From Selenomonas sp. (lineage in GTDB: Bacteria; Bacillota_C; Negativicutes; Selenomonadales; Selenomonadaceae), in contig NZ_JAILKR010000046.1 in NCBI RefSeq assembly GCF_024693525.1, positions 1 through 11,715 on the forward strand: a stretch of DNA of 11,715 nucleotides. Direction: 5' to 3'. The notes beneath the pieces were generated by a model, which was given only the letters and a program-made list of their open reading frames with translations, did not search any database and was not told the origin of the DNA. Position numbers and translations under genes: made by a program. How positions within the stretch are numbered: position 1 is the first letter of the stretch; each line of letters opens with the position of its first letter. Shown here in pieces: positions 1-6,559 of this stretch.

Positions 1-216
1 GCGGATAAGGGGCTGCAGTTCTTCATCCGTCAAGCTGTCAATATACTTTGGCATCAGCCGCTCTCCCATCTCAGCTACCGCCTTTTCAACATTGCTCCAA
101 GCAGTATTCTGCACCAGTATAGCCGTAACCATGATGGCATAGGGACTGCCCGGCCACCAGTCCGGTTGACCGTAAGCAGCTATGAGCCTGTCATAAATTT
201 GATTTGATGTCAACAT
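1..216 (-). CDS. HhH-GPD / endonuclease III-like DNA glycosylase, N-terminal part
   Basis: Reading leftward from an ATG at 216-214, 72 codons stay open to the window edge, so the C-terminal part is missing only because the window ends. The N-terminus has YDRLIAAYGQPDWWPG followed by MVTAILVQNTAWSNVEKA. The second segment corresponds to the helix in endonuclease III-like proteins that normally reads 'LSAQT..'. This fits the HhH-GPD base-excision repair superfamily, which removes damaged bases from DNA; the WWPG start resembles the variant often annotated as an endonuclease III-domain protein. The helix-hairpin-helix, catalytic Lys/Asp and Fe-S cysteines would lie beyond the window and cannot be checked. 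The start overlaps the end of the upstream orphan gene by 26 bases, with only a weak GAG Shine-Dalgarno, so translation may be coupled. Substrate is not predictable from this fragment. Confidence 0.8.
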   Translation of the reverse strand, partial: MLTSNQIYDRLIAAYGQPDWWPGSPYAIMVTAILVQNTAWSNVEKAVAEMGERLMPKYIDSLTDEELQPLIR

Positions 217-1183
217 TTTTCTCAGTTATTGTCGTTATTACCATCTGTCTAAACATGTTGTCCGTAGGGAACACATATTTTTTAACGGTACCTTTCTCCT
301 CATACTCCTTTATTCTATAATCTATATTAGACCATATTGCAGCTGTAATTGAAGCAGCTTTAATAGCAATATCAACTGCATTTTGAACATCAAACTGCTC
401 AATCACATACGCTAATAGATTTTTATCTTTTTCCATTTTGTCTAAAAAAGGTTGTGTATATGGTGTCATATTTATAGCAACAGCTGGAGCTGTTTCTTTA
501 TCTTTTAAATCTCCTTTAAGATTACTGCTGAACACATATAATGAACCTTTAAGCGGGCTTTTCTTTATTTCACTTATCCTTTCATCATTAACAGTATCGT
601 AACCAAAAGGCCGCATCCCCACTTTTAAGCCATGTTTATACTGATTATAACATTGAATATATCTTAGATAAAATGATTTTATTTCTGTAAGACTTTCTAC
701 CAAAAAATCTAGTGCATGTTTATATGATGATAATGCTCCAGCATCGCAGTTATCTTCAGAAAGCATTGGCAACCCAAATTCTTTTATAACGTATTCCTTT
801 TTATCCCAACTACCTTTTTTTACATAACTTTTTATCTGTGCTGCATTATAATTTATATGATTCTTAGTTAATTGATGCCATTTTCTTGAATTTTTTATAA
901 GTGCAAACATCTCTTCAATCCCTTGAATTGATTGCGATACTGCTTCATATATAAATCCATTTCTTATTTGATTAAATCTTAAACTTTCTTTATCAACTTC
1001 GTTTGGTATAAATTCAAGGAAATTATCATCTACAAAACCTTCAATATTAGATAAAATTTTCTTTATAGACAACAATGTAACAACTCTCCATTGAAGAAAT
1101 TGTGACGACCCGAAATCTTTAATTTGACTGATATTAGCATTCATTTTTGCCTTATCATCATATTTAAACCGTACACTATTCAC
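191..1183 (-). CDS. AT-rich orphan protein of unknown function
   Basis: A 330-codon frame starts at GTG (1183-1181), 13 bases after the stop of the macro-domain gene, with GGGGG in between as a possible Shine-Dalgarno. I do not recognise the family. The protein is soluble-looking and mostly helical, with no signal peptide or membrane segment. A long helical stretch around residues 150-190 ends in YNQYKHGLKVG. A polar helix closing in (N/Q)xYKHG recalls HEPN-like or abortive-infection helical bundles, but the usual R-x4-H motif is not clearly present, so this is only a hint. The gene is much richer in A and T than the macro gene before it and the glycosylase after it, and overlaps the latter by 26 bases. 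That composition suggests acquisition by transfer and a possible defence or toxin role. Confidence 0.7.
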   Translation of the reverse strand: MNSVRFKYDDKAKMNANISQIKDFGSSQFLQWRVVTLLSIKKILSNIEGFVDDNFLEFIPNEVDKESLRFNQIRNGFIYEAVSQSIQGIEEMFALIKNSRKWHQLTKNHINYNAAQIKSYVKKGSWDKKEYVIKEFGLPMLSEDNCDAGALSSYKHALDFLVESLTEIKSFYLRYIQCYNQYKHGLKVGMRPFGYDTVNDERISEIKKSPLKGSLYVFSSNLKGDLKDKETAPAVAINMTPYTQPFLDKMEKDKNLLAYVIEQFDVQNAVDIAIKAASITAAIWSNIDYRIKEYEEKGTVKKYVFPTDNMFRQMVITTITEKNVDIKSNL

Positions 1184-1196
1184 CTAATCGCCCCCA

Positions 1197-1739
1197 TTAG
1201 TCAGTCTTATTTGGTCTGTATGATGAATATTTCTGTAATGCCCCGTCATACACCAGCTTTGTCCGCTCATCAAACAGTACCCACAGTATCTCGTCAAACG
1301 CCTCCGGGTGCTCTTCAGCAACTGCCTTGACTGCCTGTACCGCAACATTCGCTGCCTGCTGCACGGGATAGGAGTACACTCCCGTGGAGATTGATGGGAA
1401 AGCCACGCTACGAATACCATGCTCCATGGCAAGTTCCAGCGAATGCCGATAGCATCCTGCCAATAGCTCCGCCTCGCCATGACTGCCGCCGTTCCATACT
1501 GGCCCTACTGTGTGGATGATGTAGTCGCAAGGCAGTCTGTACGCCTTAGTGATTTTGGCTTGCCCGGTCATGCAGCCATTCAGCGTCCGGCACTCTGCCA
1601 AAAGTTCCGGCCCAGCGGCTCGGTGTATGGCTCCATCCACGCCACCGCCACCAAGCAGGCTCTCATTAGCTGCATTGACAATGGCATCGGCATAATACTT
1701 TGCCGTAATGTCTCCAAGTTCTGTTCTGATAATAGCCAC
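1197..1739 (-). CDS. Macro domain protein, YmdB-like O-acetyl-ADP-ribose deacetylase
   Basis: This 180-residue protein is a complete single macro domain. Visible landmarks are GDIT at 9-12, DAIVNAAN at 18-25, the [10 protein letters not shown] loop at 30-39, HTVGPVW at 76-82 and the second phosphate loop STGVYSYP at 118-125. Together they form the ADP-ribose pocket of the YmdB/MacroD type. Family members hydrolyse O-acetyl-ADP-ribose or remove mono-ADP-ribose from acidic residues, in the cytoplasm; YmdB is also reported to restrain RNase III. The start is GTG at 1739-1737, supported by GGGGGAG about nine bases upstream. The gene follows the ATPase::DinB remnant by 40 bases and precedes the AT-rich orphan, so it is probably co-transcribed with both. 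The fold assignment is secure; the natural substrate is inferred. Confidence 0.95.
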   Translation of the reverse strand: MAIIRTELGDITAKYYADAIVNAANESLLGGGGVDGAIHRAAGPELLAECRTLNGCMTGQAKITKAYRLPCDYIIHTVGPVWNGGSHGEAELLAGCYRHSLELAMEHGIRSVAFPSISTGVYSYPVQQAANVAVQAVKAVAEEHPEAFDEILWVLFDERTKLVYDGALQKYSSYRPNKTD

Positions 1740-1779
1740 GTTACCTTACTCCCCCTCGTATCCTAAATGCAGTTCACTG

Positions 1780-2720
1780 CTATTCATCATTCCCATCAGG
1801 TAAAGATTCCATCTTCTTCAATACCTTTGATTCTCCCAAATGGGCAATTTTGTCTTCTCCAAATCTCGCCTTTATCTTGTCAATTGCAGTGTACAGTCGT
1901 TCCTTCTTTTCCCTGTTTTTCACCTCAAACAGAGAAATCTCGCTGGGAGCGTCAAAACCGCTGCAACTTACTCCCAACAAGCGTATACCGCTGCCGTAAG
2001 GAATGGTAAATGCCCGAAAGAGTGCTTTTGCTTCCCTAAAGATATCCTCATCATAACAAATCGCATCTGAAAGGGTTTTCTGACGAGTGAATGTGGAAAA
2101 GTCCCCTAGCCTTACCTTTATCTGCACAGTATGGGCATTCTTCCCACTGCGACGCAATCTCCAGCCCACCTGAGAAGATAAGTACAAAAGATGGTGCTCT
2201 GCATCCTGCCGCGATTTCAAGTCTTCCTCAAATGTGGTTTCTTTGCCAATAGATTGTACCTCACGCTCCGGCTCGACAGGACGGTCATCCCTGCCATTTG
2301 CCAGTTCCACAAGGTGCCGTGCCAGTCTTTCGCCTACCTGCTTTTGCAATATATCTGTTCCAGCCTTGGCAATATCTCCTATGCACCTGTACCCAAAAAC
2401 AGCCAGCCTTTCCTCTGTTTTCCTGCCCCCCCCAGATTCTGGATATCGGCAGCGGCCAAAGAATGCTCTGTATGTCCTCTTTACGGATGACAACCAGACC
2501 ATCCGGCTTTTCCAAATCTGATGCCAGCTTTGCCAGGAATTTATTGGGGGCAATTCCCACTGAAGCTACCAGTCCCGTTTCTGTCAGGATAGTCTTTTTC
2601 AGTTTCAAACCATAGTTTCTGGGATTTCCTTGCACAAACCGCTCCATCCCCGTAATATCCAGGAATCCCTCATCAATAGAAAGCGGCTCTACCAAAGGAG
2701 AGAACCGGACCAATACCGGC
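1780..2720 (-). pseudogene. DinB/UmuC-type Y-family DNA polymerase, N-terminally truncated and frameshifted
   Basis: Two overlapping frames together give a Y-family translesion polymerase. The first carries RFSPLVEPLSIDEGFLDITG, the palm segment with catalytic SIDE, and continues to ISRIWGG. The second resumes at GRKTEERLAVFGY (helix-hairpin-helix thumb) and runs through the little finger to the TAG at 1782-1780. The switch falls in a run of eight C on the plus strand (2426-2433), read as G8. Two extra G would restore the usual W-G-x-G-x-K-T spacing; losing one G would restore frame but drop a residue. The first roughly 80-90 family residues, including the initial catalytic Asp and the steric gate, are absent and replaced in frame by a P-loop ATPase fragment, so the gene should be dead even if the frameshift is repaired. 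The left junction is placed by alignment to family memory and is approximate. Confidence 0.85.
2426..2433 (-). other. G8 homopolymer at the DinB frameshift
   Basis: Eight C on the plus strand are read as GGGGGGGG in the DinB remnant, exactly where its two reading frames must be joined. It may be a fixed mutation, a slippage-prone tract or a sequencing error. Because the gene also lacks its N-terminus, restoring the frame would not make a normal polymerase. Confidence 0.85.
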
Positions 2721-2992
2721 GTATTGTTGTAGATGATGTTCAGCGGCAGAGGCGAATCATAGACTGCATACTCAACGCCGTACCGCTCCAGCGTCTTCAG
2801 CCGATGCACCTGCTCGGCAAAGAGATACAGCTGGTCCTACACGATGTCCGTGGCATTCTGGTACCAGAGCCACTTGGCGTACTCGCCTACCAGCTCCGTC
2901 TTATGCCCCTTACGCTTCAGCTTCGAAAAAATATCTGCGGCGATGGTGCTCTTGCCGATGCCAGCACCACCATAAAAATTCAGTACCTTCAA
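2720..2992 (-). pseudogene. P-loop ATPase fragment fused to DinB, interrupted by an amber codon
   Basis: A TTG at 2992-2990, seven bases after GGGAG, begins LKVLNFYGGAGIGKST, a Walker A motif (GGAGIGKST, residues 8-16), followed by ELVGEYAKWLWYQNATDIV. A TAG at 2839-2837 then stops the frame at codon 52. The same frame continues past it with DQLYLFAEQVHRLKTL and YAVYDSPLPLNIIYNN, which is what the family has next: helix, then the DSPL strand. This resembles small AAA_28-like NTPases related to phage and plasmid nucleotide kinases. A GAG (Glu) codon at the stop would be expected. After about 90 codons the ATPase breaks off and DinB begins in the same frame, pointing to a deletion that fused two genes. 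A longer in-frame ATG at 3043 overlaps the predicted -10 box and is not the start. Confidence 0.75.
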
Positions 2993-3031
2993 TGTAAATC
3001 TCCCGTCCGTTCTTAGAATTTTACAATAATC

Positions 3032-3060
3032 ATTATACACCACTACGAGGTGGTTCTCTA
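3032..3060 (-). promoter_or_regulatory. Candidate promoter with dyad operator upstream of the ATPase remnant
   Basis: On the minus strand a perfect TATAAT (3037-3032) lies 39 bases before the TTG start. Directly upstream, in the place of the -35/-10 spacer, is the dyad ACCAC-N6-GTGGT (3054-3039). No good TTGACA is seen 17 bases upstream. The placement fits a repressor or activator site controlling the remnant and the downstream macro gene; the regulator is not known. Confidence 0.45.
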
Positions 3061-3072
3061 CTGATATAGAAC

Positions 3073-3107
3073 AAAAAGACTACCCAGTCAGCTGCTGAGT
3101 AGCCTCA
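3073..3107 (-). terminator. Rho-independent terminator after the vWA gene
   Basis: On the minus strand GGCTACTCAG and CTGGGTAGTC form a 10-bp stem (two G-U pairs) around a 7-base loop, directly followed by TTTTTG. It starts about 20 bases after the vWA stop codon, so it ends the ADP-ribose transcript here and makes the ATPase/macro genes a separate unit. Confidence 0.85.
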
Positions 3108-3126
3108 TTTACTATGCCTATCGATA

Positions 3127-3783
3127 TCAATTTCTTCTCCTGCGCCGTTTTACATCCTCATCAATCCTGCTCTTCCAGCTTGCAGCCAGCGGAGCCGCGC
3201 AACACCGTACATGATGGATGGCCTCTTCCATGACCTCATAGTTGAGCGCCGTTCCCGCCTCATCGCACTGATAGGTAACCGCCCTGTCAGCATGTATGCC
3301 GATATGGCCTGCCGCCTTGATGGCATCCATATTAGCCCCCAGGAACAGGAACTCCCAGCCGTACTTCTCCTTCTGCCGCTCCACCATCTTCTTAACCTTC
3401 TTGTAAGTATAGCGCCGACTGGCATTCTCCATGCCATCTGTGGTGATGATGAACAGCGTCTTCTCCGGCCTGTCCTCATCACGGGCATACTTGTGAATGT
3501 TACCGATATGGTGAATAGCACCACCTACGGCATCCAGCAGTGCCGTACAGCCACGGACGAAGTAGGTATCCTCCGTCAGCTTTGCCACCTTGTCCATCGG
3601 CACCCTGTCGTGGATGACATCGCAACTATCATCAAACAGCACCGTGGAAACAATAGCCTCTCCTGGCTCCTTCCGCTGCTTCTTAATGAGCGAGTTGAAG
3701 CCGCCGATGGTGTCAGACTCCAAGCCGCTCATGGATCCGCTCCTGTCCAGGATGAATACGATTTCTGTTAAGCCTTTCTTCAT
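3127..3783 (-). CDS. vWA (von Willebrand factor A) domain protein
   Basis: The 218-residue protein is almost only a vWA domain. The metal-ion-dependent adhesion site is intact: DRSGS at 13-17, Thr80 in RGCTALLDA, and Asp116 in TTDGMEN. The Rossmann-type strands are clear, for example EIVFILD and KTLFIITTDG. There is no signal peptide, so it acts inside the cell. It resembles the small cytoplasmic vWA proteins of the TerY type, which act as scaffolds for partner proteins. The C-terminus is strongly basic, ending RRRRRN, and could bind nucleic acid or a partner (inference). ATG at 3783-3781 follows AAGGGGGCG. The upstream promoter module is shared with the adjacent glycohydrolase gene, which implies joint regulation and a common pathway; a terminator lies just downstream. 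Confidence 0.9.
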   Translation of the reverse strand: MKKGLTEIVFILDRSGSMSGLESDTIGGFNSLIKKQRKEPGEAIVSTVLFDDSCDVIHDRVPMDKVAKLTEDTYFVRGCTALLDAVGGAIHHIGNIHKYARDEDRPEKTLFIITTDGMENASRRYTYKKVKKMVERQKEKYGWEFLFLGANMDAIKAAGHIGIHADRAVTYQCDEAGTALNYEVMEEAIHHVRCCAAPLAASWKSRIDEDVKRRRRRN

Positions 3784-3858
3784 TGAAAACGCCCCCTTAT
3801 CTTTGATAGTTTTATTCTACCGAAGATAAGGAGGTGTTTGGTCGCCTGCCATGCGACA
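3784..3858 (-). promoter_or_regulatory. Promoter module of the vWA gene with shared dyad
   Basis: In minus-strand order the module is TGTCGCATGGCAGGCGACC (3858-3840), whose core GTCGC-N7-GCGAC is a perfect dyad. It is followed by 20 bases, then TAGAAT (3819-3814), then 30 bases to the ATG at 3783. The -35 region has no TTGACA-like hexamer, so the dyad abuts where an activator would sit. It matches the module at 4799-4873 with identical spacing. A role as operator/activator site is inferred. Confidence 0.6.
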
Positions 3859-3868
3859 TTTCAAAGGT

Positions 3869-4798
3869 TCATGCTTGCGGGTTGTTGCGGAGATATTCAT
3901 TCACATCAGTAAGCATGGTGTGGAATGCCCTGCGGCCACCATTCTTTGCCGCAATGTACTGTCTCCACCGCCGCAACACATCCTTCAACGGCTCATCAAG
4001 ATAGGAATATGCCTTATCCTTAATCCAATCCGGAATACCATAGGCTGCTTCCGCAATGCTGCCGGTGATGGCTGCCAGCGTATCACTGTCACCACCAATG
4101 GAGATGGCATTTCGTATAGCATCCTCAAAATCAGTGCTTTCCAAAAAAGCTATTATTGCCTGTGGCACGGTGTCCTGACAAGTTTCGTTAAACTGGTAGC
4201 CAGGGCGAATTTCATCTAAGGTACGGGACAAATCGTAACCATACTCTTTCTCGATATGTGCCTTGACACGCCGTTTACATTCTTCCGGGTCATCATTGAT
4301 GGGCTTGCTATAATCGATATAATATCCACCAAAGTTAAAGCGGTTCATGAATATGGCATCGGCAGTAGCCATAGCCCCTTTAATTCCCTCCGGATGGTTA
4401 TGGGTAACCTCCGCAGACAGCCTTGCCCCAGCTCTGCCATTTGACGGCCACATTCCCGTCCTGGCACAAAAACCACAGTCCATAGCCCAGGCACAGGGAG
4501 CCACCCTCATAGCCGAGCCATTGCCAAAGCTGTTATACGGCTCACGACTCTCTGAAAACAACCAAGCTCCAAACCTGCCGCCATAACCAGCCTTCGGATA
4601 CATCCTGCCATATTTCTTCATGGCATCGATAAAGTCATCCCTCTCCCCGCCGTTCATGACAGCTTCAGCCACAGCGCAGGTCATGACCGTATCATCCGTG
4701 AAGAAACAGTCCTCTCGGAATAGCGGGAAATCCTTTGTCTTGATATTGTTCCACTCGTAAACGGAACCTACGATGTCACCAACAATTGCCCCTAGCAT
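3869..4798 (-). CDS. ADP-ribosylglycohydrolase family protein
   Basis: This 309-residue protein is a full-length ADP-ribosylglycohydrolase (DraG/ARH fold), a binuclear Mg2+ enzyme that cleaves ADP-ribose from modified proteins or related conjugates. It opens MLGAIVGDIVGS. The metal-binding motifs are FTDDT at 33-37 and GGDSDT at 235-240. Other conserved segments are SFGNGSAMRVAP at 90-101 and THNHPEGIKGA at 132-142. I chose ATG at 4798-4796 because AAGGAG lies eight bases upstream, and because this start makes its upstream region align without gaps to that of the vWA gene. An in-frame ATG eight codons earlier overlaps the Shine-Dalgarno. It lies between the macro-HTH gene and the vWA gene, so it probably works with the macro proteins on the same ADP-ribosylated target. 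Confidence 0.95.
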   Translation of the reverse strand: MLGAIVGDIVGSVYEWNNIKTKDFPLFREDCFFTDDTVMTCAVAEAVMNGGERDDFIDAMKKYGRMYPKAGYGGRFGAWLFSESREPYNSFGNGSAMRVAPCAWAMDCGFCARTGMWPSNGRAGARLSAEVTHNHPEGIKGAMATADAIFMNRFNFGGYYIDYSKPINDDPEECKRRVKAHIEKEYGYDLSRTLDEIRPGYQFNETCQDTVPQAIIAFLESTDFEDAIRNAISIGGDSDTLAAITGSIAEAAYGIPDWIKDKAYSYLDEPLKDVLRRWRQYIAAKNGGRRAFHTMLTDVNEYLRNNPQA

Positions 4799-4873
4799 AG
4801 CAATCACTCCTTTTTCTTTCATGGTTATATTCTAGCAGAAGCATATTGCGGAGCGGTCGCCTGCCGTGCGACA
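4799..4873 (-). promoter_or_regulatory. Promoter module of the ADP-ribosylglycohydrolase gene with shared dyad
   Basis: TGTCGCACGGCAGGCGACC (4873-4855, minus strand) differs from the vWA copy at one base, inside the spacer of the dyad. It is followed by 20 unrelated bases, TAGAAT (4834-4829) and 30 bases to the ATG at 4798. After the -10 the two modules share a further A/T-rich stretch leading into the Shine-Dalgarno. It begins two bases beyond the stop codon of the upstream macro gene. It has no T-run, so it is unlikely to be a terminator. Confidence 0.65.
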
Positions 4874-4875
4874 AA

Positions 4876-5895
4876 TCAGCAACCAAGGAGTGGTTGCTCA
4901 AAAGCAAAGAGCGTTTCATTGATGGCAAAAATATCATATTCTGCCCGCTGGATGAAGTATTCCACGATTATATCTGCCTTGCTGCTATGGGAGAGTGCAT
5001 AGCCTGCCCTGCCTATGAAGTCCCTCGTCTCATCGAGGTTCAGCTCCAGAGCTACAGCAAAGGCCAGTGCCGTTGACTTGCTTGGCTTATACGCTGGGTT
5101 GTTACGTATCTTCGAGAATAGCTTGCGGTCAACATTGGCTCGTTTATAAACTTCCGGGTCAGTCTTGCCCTTGGCATCAATGAGCCGCAGTAGAGCTTCG
5201 GAGAAGGAATCATCTACCTCTGCCAACAAATCTTCTAAGGAGCGCTTTTTCTTGGGTGCCGGACTAACCGCTTTTGCTATAGGAGCTTCATCCCCCAGAT
5301 ATGACTGCGCCTCAAATAGTCTGCGTCTGCCGCGAAAGTCGCCACTATACTCTTCATCAAGCAGTTCCTCGATGTATCTCTCATCAATGAAACTCTGTAC
5401 ATCTTCAAACAGGCTGCTGGATATCCTGAAAGCCTTCTGGTCAAACACCACAAGGTAGACCTCCATCTCATGCTCACAGAGGAAGTCACGTATAGCCTGG
5501 GTTGCCACCGCTATAGCTATCTCCGATGGGCAACTGAACACTCCTGCAGAAATAAGCGGAAAGGCTATAGAGCCGCAGCCGTTGTCTGTCGCCAGCTGCA
5601 AAGAGTTGACATAGCAGCTTGACAGCAGTTCCCGTTCTCCATGCTTGCCATCCTGCCATACTGGCCCCACTGTGTGGATGACGAACTTAGCCTGAAGGCC
5701 ATAAGCCGGCGTAATCTCTGCCTTACCTGTGGCTATGGCACCGATTTTCTTCCGTGCCGCCAGCAGTTCTGCTCCCGCCGCCTTATGTATCGCCCGGTCA
5801 ACGCCCCCACCCACTATTGGCTTTGGGTTCGCCGTATTGACGATGGCATCCACCTGCATTTTCGTTATGTCGTTACGTACAATTTCTAATGGCAC
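4876..5895 (-). CDS. Macro domain protein with C-terminal helical (HTH-like) domain
   Basis: Residues 1 to about 165 form a macro domain: NDITKMQVDAIVNTANP at 8-24, the VGGGVDRAIH loop at 28-37, HTVGPVW at 74-80 and ISAGVFSCP at 115-123. NTANP replaces the usual NAAN, but the catalytic-loop Asn and the glycine-rich loop remain, so ADP-ribose binding is expected. A charged linker with a PKKKR patch (about 214-218) leads to a helical domain at 228-339. This contains VYKRANVDRKLFSKIRNN and ALAFAVALELNLDETRDF, a pattern like an XRE-type helix-turn-helix. The same two-part architecture is common in Bacillota. It could couple ADP-ribose sensing to DNA binding, making this a candidate regulator of the cassette (inference). 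The start is GTG at 5895-5893 with GGAAG upstream; the preceding gene stops 17 bases before it. Confidence 0.9.
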   Translation of the reverse strand: MPLEIVRNDITKMQVDAIVNTANPKPIVGGGVDRAIHKAAGAELLAARKKIGAIATGKAEITPAYGLQAKFVIHTVGPVWQDGKHGERELLSSCYVNSLQLATDNGCGSIAFPLISAGVFSCPSEIAIAVATQAIRDFLCEHEMEVYLVVFDQKAFRISSSLFEDVQSFIDERYIEELLDEEYSGDFRGRRRLFEAQSYLGDEAPIAKAVSPAPKKKRSLEDLLAEVDDSFSEALLRLIDAKGKTDPEVYKRANVDRKLFSKIRNNPAYKPSKSTALAFAVALELNLDETRDFIGRAGYALSHSSKADIIVEYFIQRAEYDIFAINETLFAFEQPLLGC

Positions 5896-5912
5896 TGTTA
5901 TTCACTTCCAAG

Positions 5913-6539
5913 TCATTTGTATTGGCTTTCCTGCCATTTATTGAACACGTTAATCCAGTTGCTACCATGATATTCATCAATTTCTTTCAAAATTTTCTTA
6001 ACCATAGGCTCCGATTCATCCAATGACGGATACCATGTCATAGCACTACCAAAACCATAGCCAACAGAGCGTGACACTGGTGCTGTCCATTTATGCTTAT
6101 CTCGTTCATTTCTTGGCAACAGAATACAATTTTTGCTCTCATCCACAATATTGTAACCAGATTCCATGTCCTCACGATCAATATCTTGAATTTGCCTGTA
6201 AACGGTAGCATTCTTATACCAGCCAACCACTGCGGTCACATTTCTGTCGGTAGTTGCACACCAAATCACTATGACATTTTCAATACAGTCAGTATTCTTG
6301 TCTGATGGGGTTCCGGAGATATTTTCGATATGTATGGTATTGCGGTTTCCCCTATTGGATTTTGGTTCCACAAAGCCAAAACAGTAAGATTTTCCATCTT
6401 TCTCGACAGGAAGAAAATTCCATGCTTCATGTCCCATATCATTTTCCTGCACCCATGAACCTCCGTTGAGCGGTGGATCATCCAGCGATGGGCCTTTGTA
6501 ATATTTCATGGCAGTTATTTTGCAAAACAGTACTCTCAT
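5913..6539 (-). CDS. Conserved protein of unknown function (MKYYKG family)
   Basis: The 208-residue protein starts at ATG 6539-6537, eight bases after GAGG. The N-terminus, MRVLFCKITAMKYYKG then PPLNGGSWV and HEAWNF, and the core VVGWYKNATVYR (104-115), are patterns I recognise from a widespread bacterial family found alone or joined to HNH nucleases and other modules. Its biochemical role is not known to me. The mix of strands and the WYKNATVYR core is reminiscent of PUA-like readers such as the EVE or SRA groups, but this is a guess. Later conserved-looking parts are CILLPRNER (138-146) and GYGFGSAMTWY (160-170). There is no signal peptide or membrane segment. It precedes the macro-HTH gene by 17 bases, so it is probably the first gene of the ADP-ribose operon. 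Confidence 0.75.
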   Translation of the reverse strand: MRVLFCKITAMKYYKGPSLDDPPLNGGSWVQENDMGHEAWNFLPVEKDGKSYCFGFVEPKSNRGNRNTIHIENISGTPSDKNTDCIENVIVIWCATTDRNVTAVVGWYKNATVYRQIQDIDREDMESGYNIVDESKNCILLPRNERDKHKWTAPVSRSVGYGFGSAMTWYPSLDESEPMVKKILKEIDEYHGSNWINVFNKWQESQYK

Positions 6540-6559
6540 GATTCATTCCTCGCTAAAGT

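Noticed and set aside
2837..3043. Complete 68-residue protein starting at ATG 3043
   Set aside because: The first codons overlap the TATAAT box, the better start is TTG 2992 with GGGAG, and the frame clearly continues as an ATPase beyond the stop.
3211..3771. Plus-strand open frame of 186 codons opposite the vWA gene
   Set aside because: It mirrors a gene with an intact MIDAS motif and has no Shine-Dalgarno or familiar protein pattern.
3841..3857. Hairpin after the glycohydrolase stop as a terminator
   Set aside because: The stem is only five base pairs and has no T-run. The same box with the same spacing occurs before another gene, so a promoter element explains it better.
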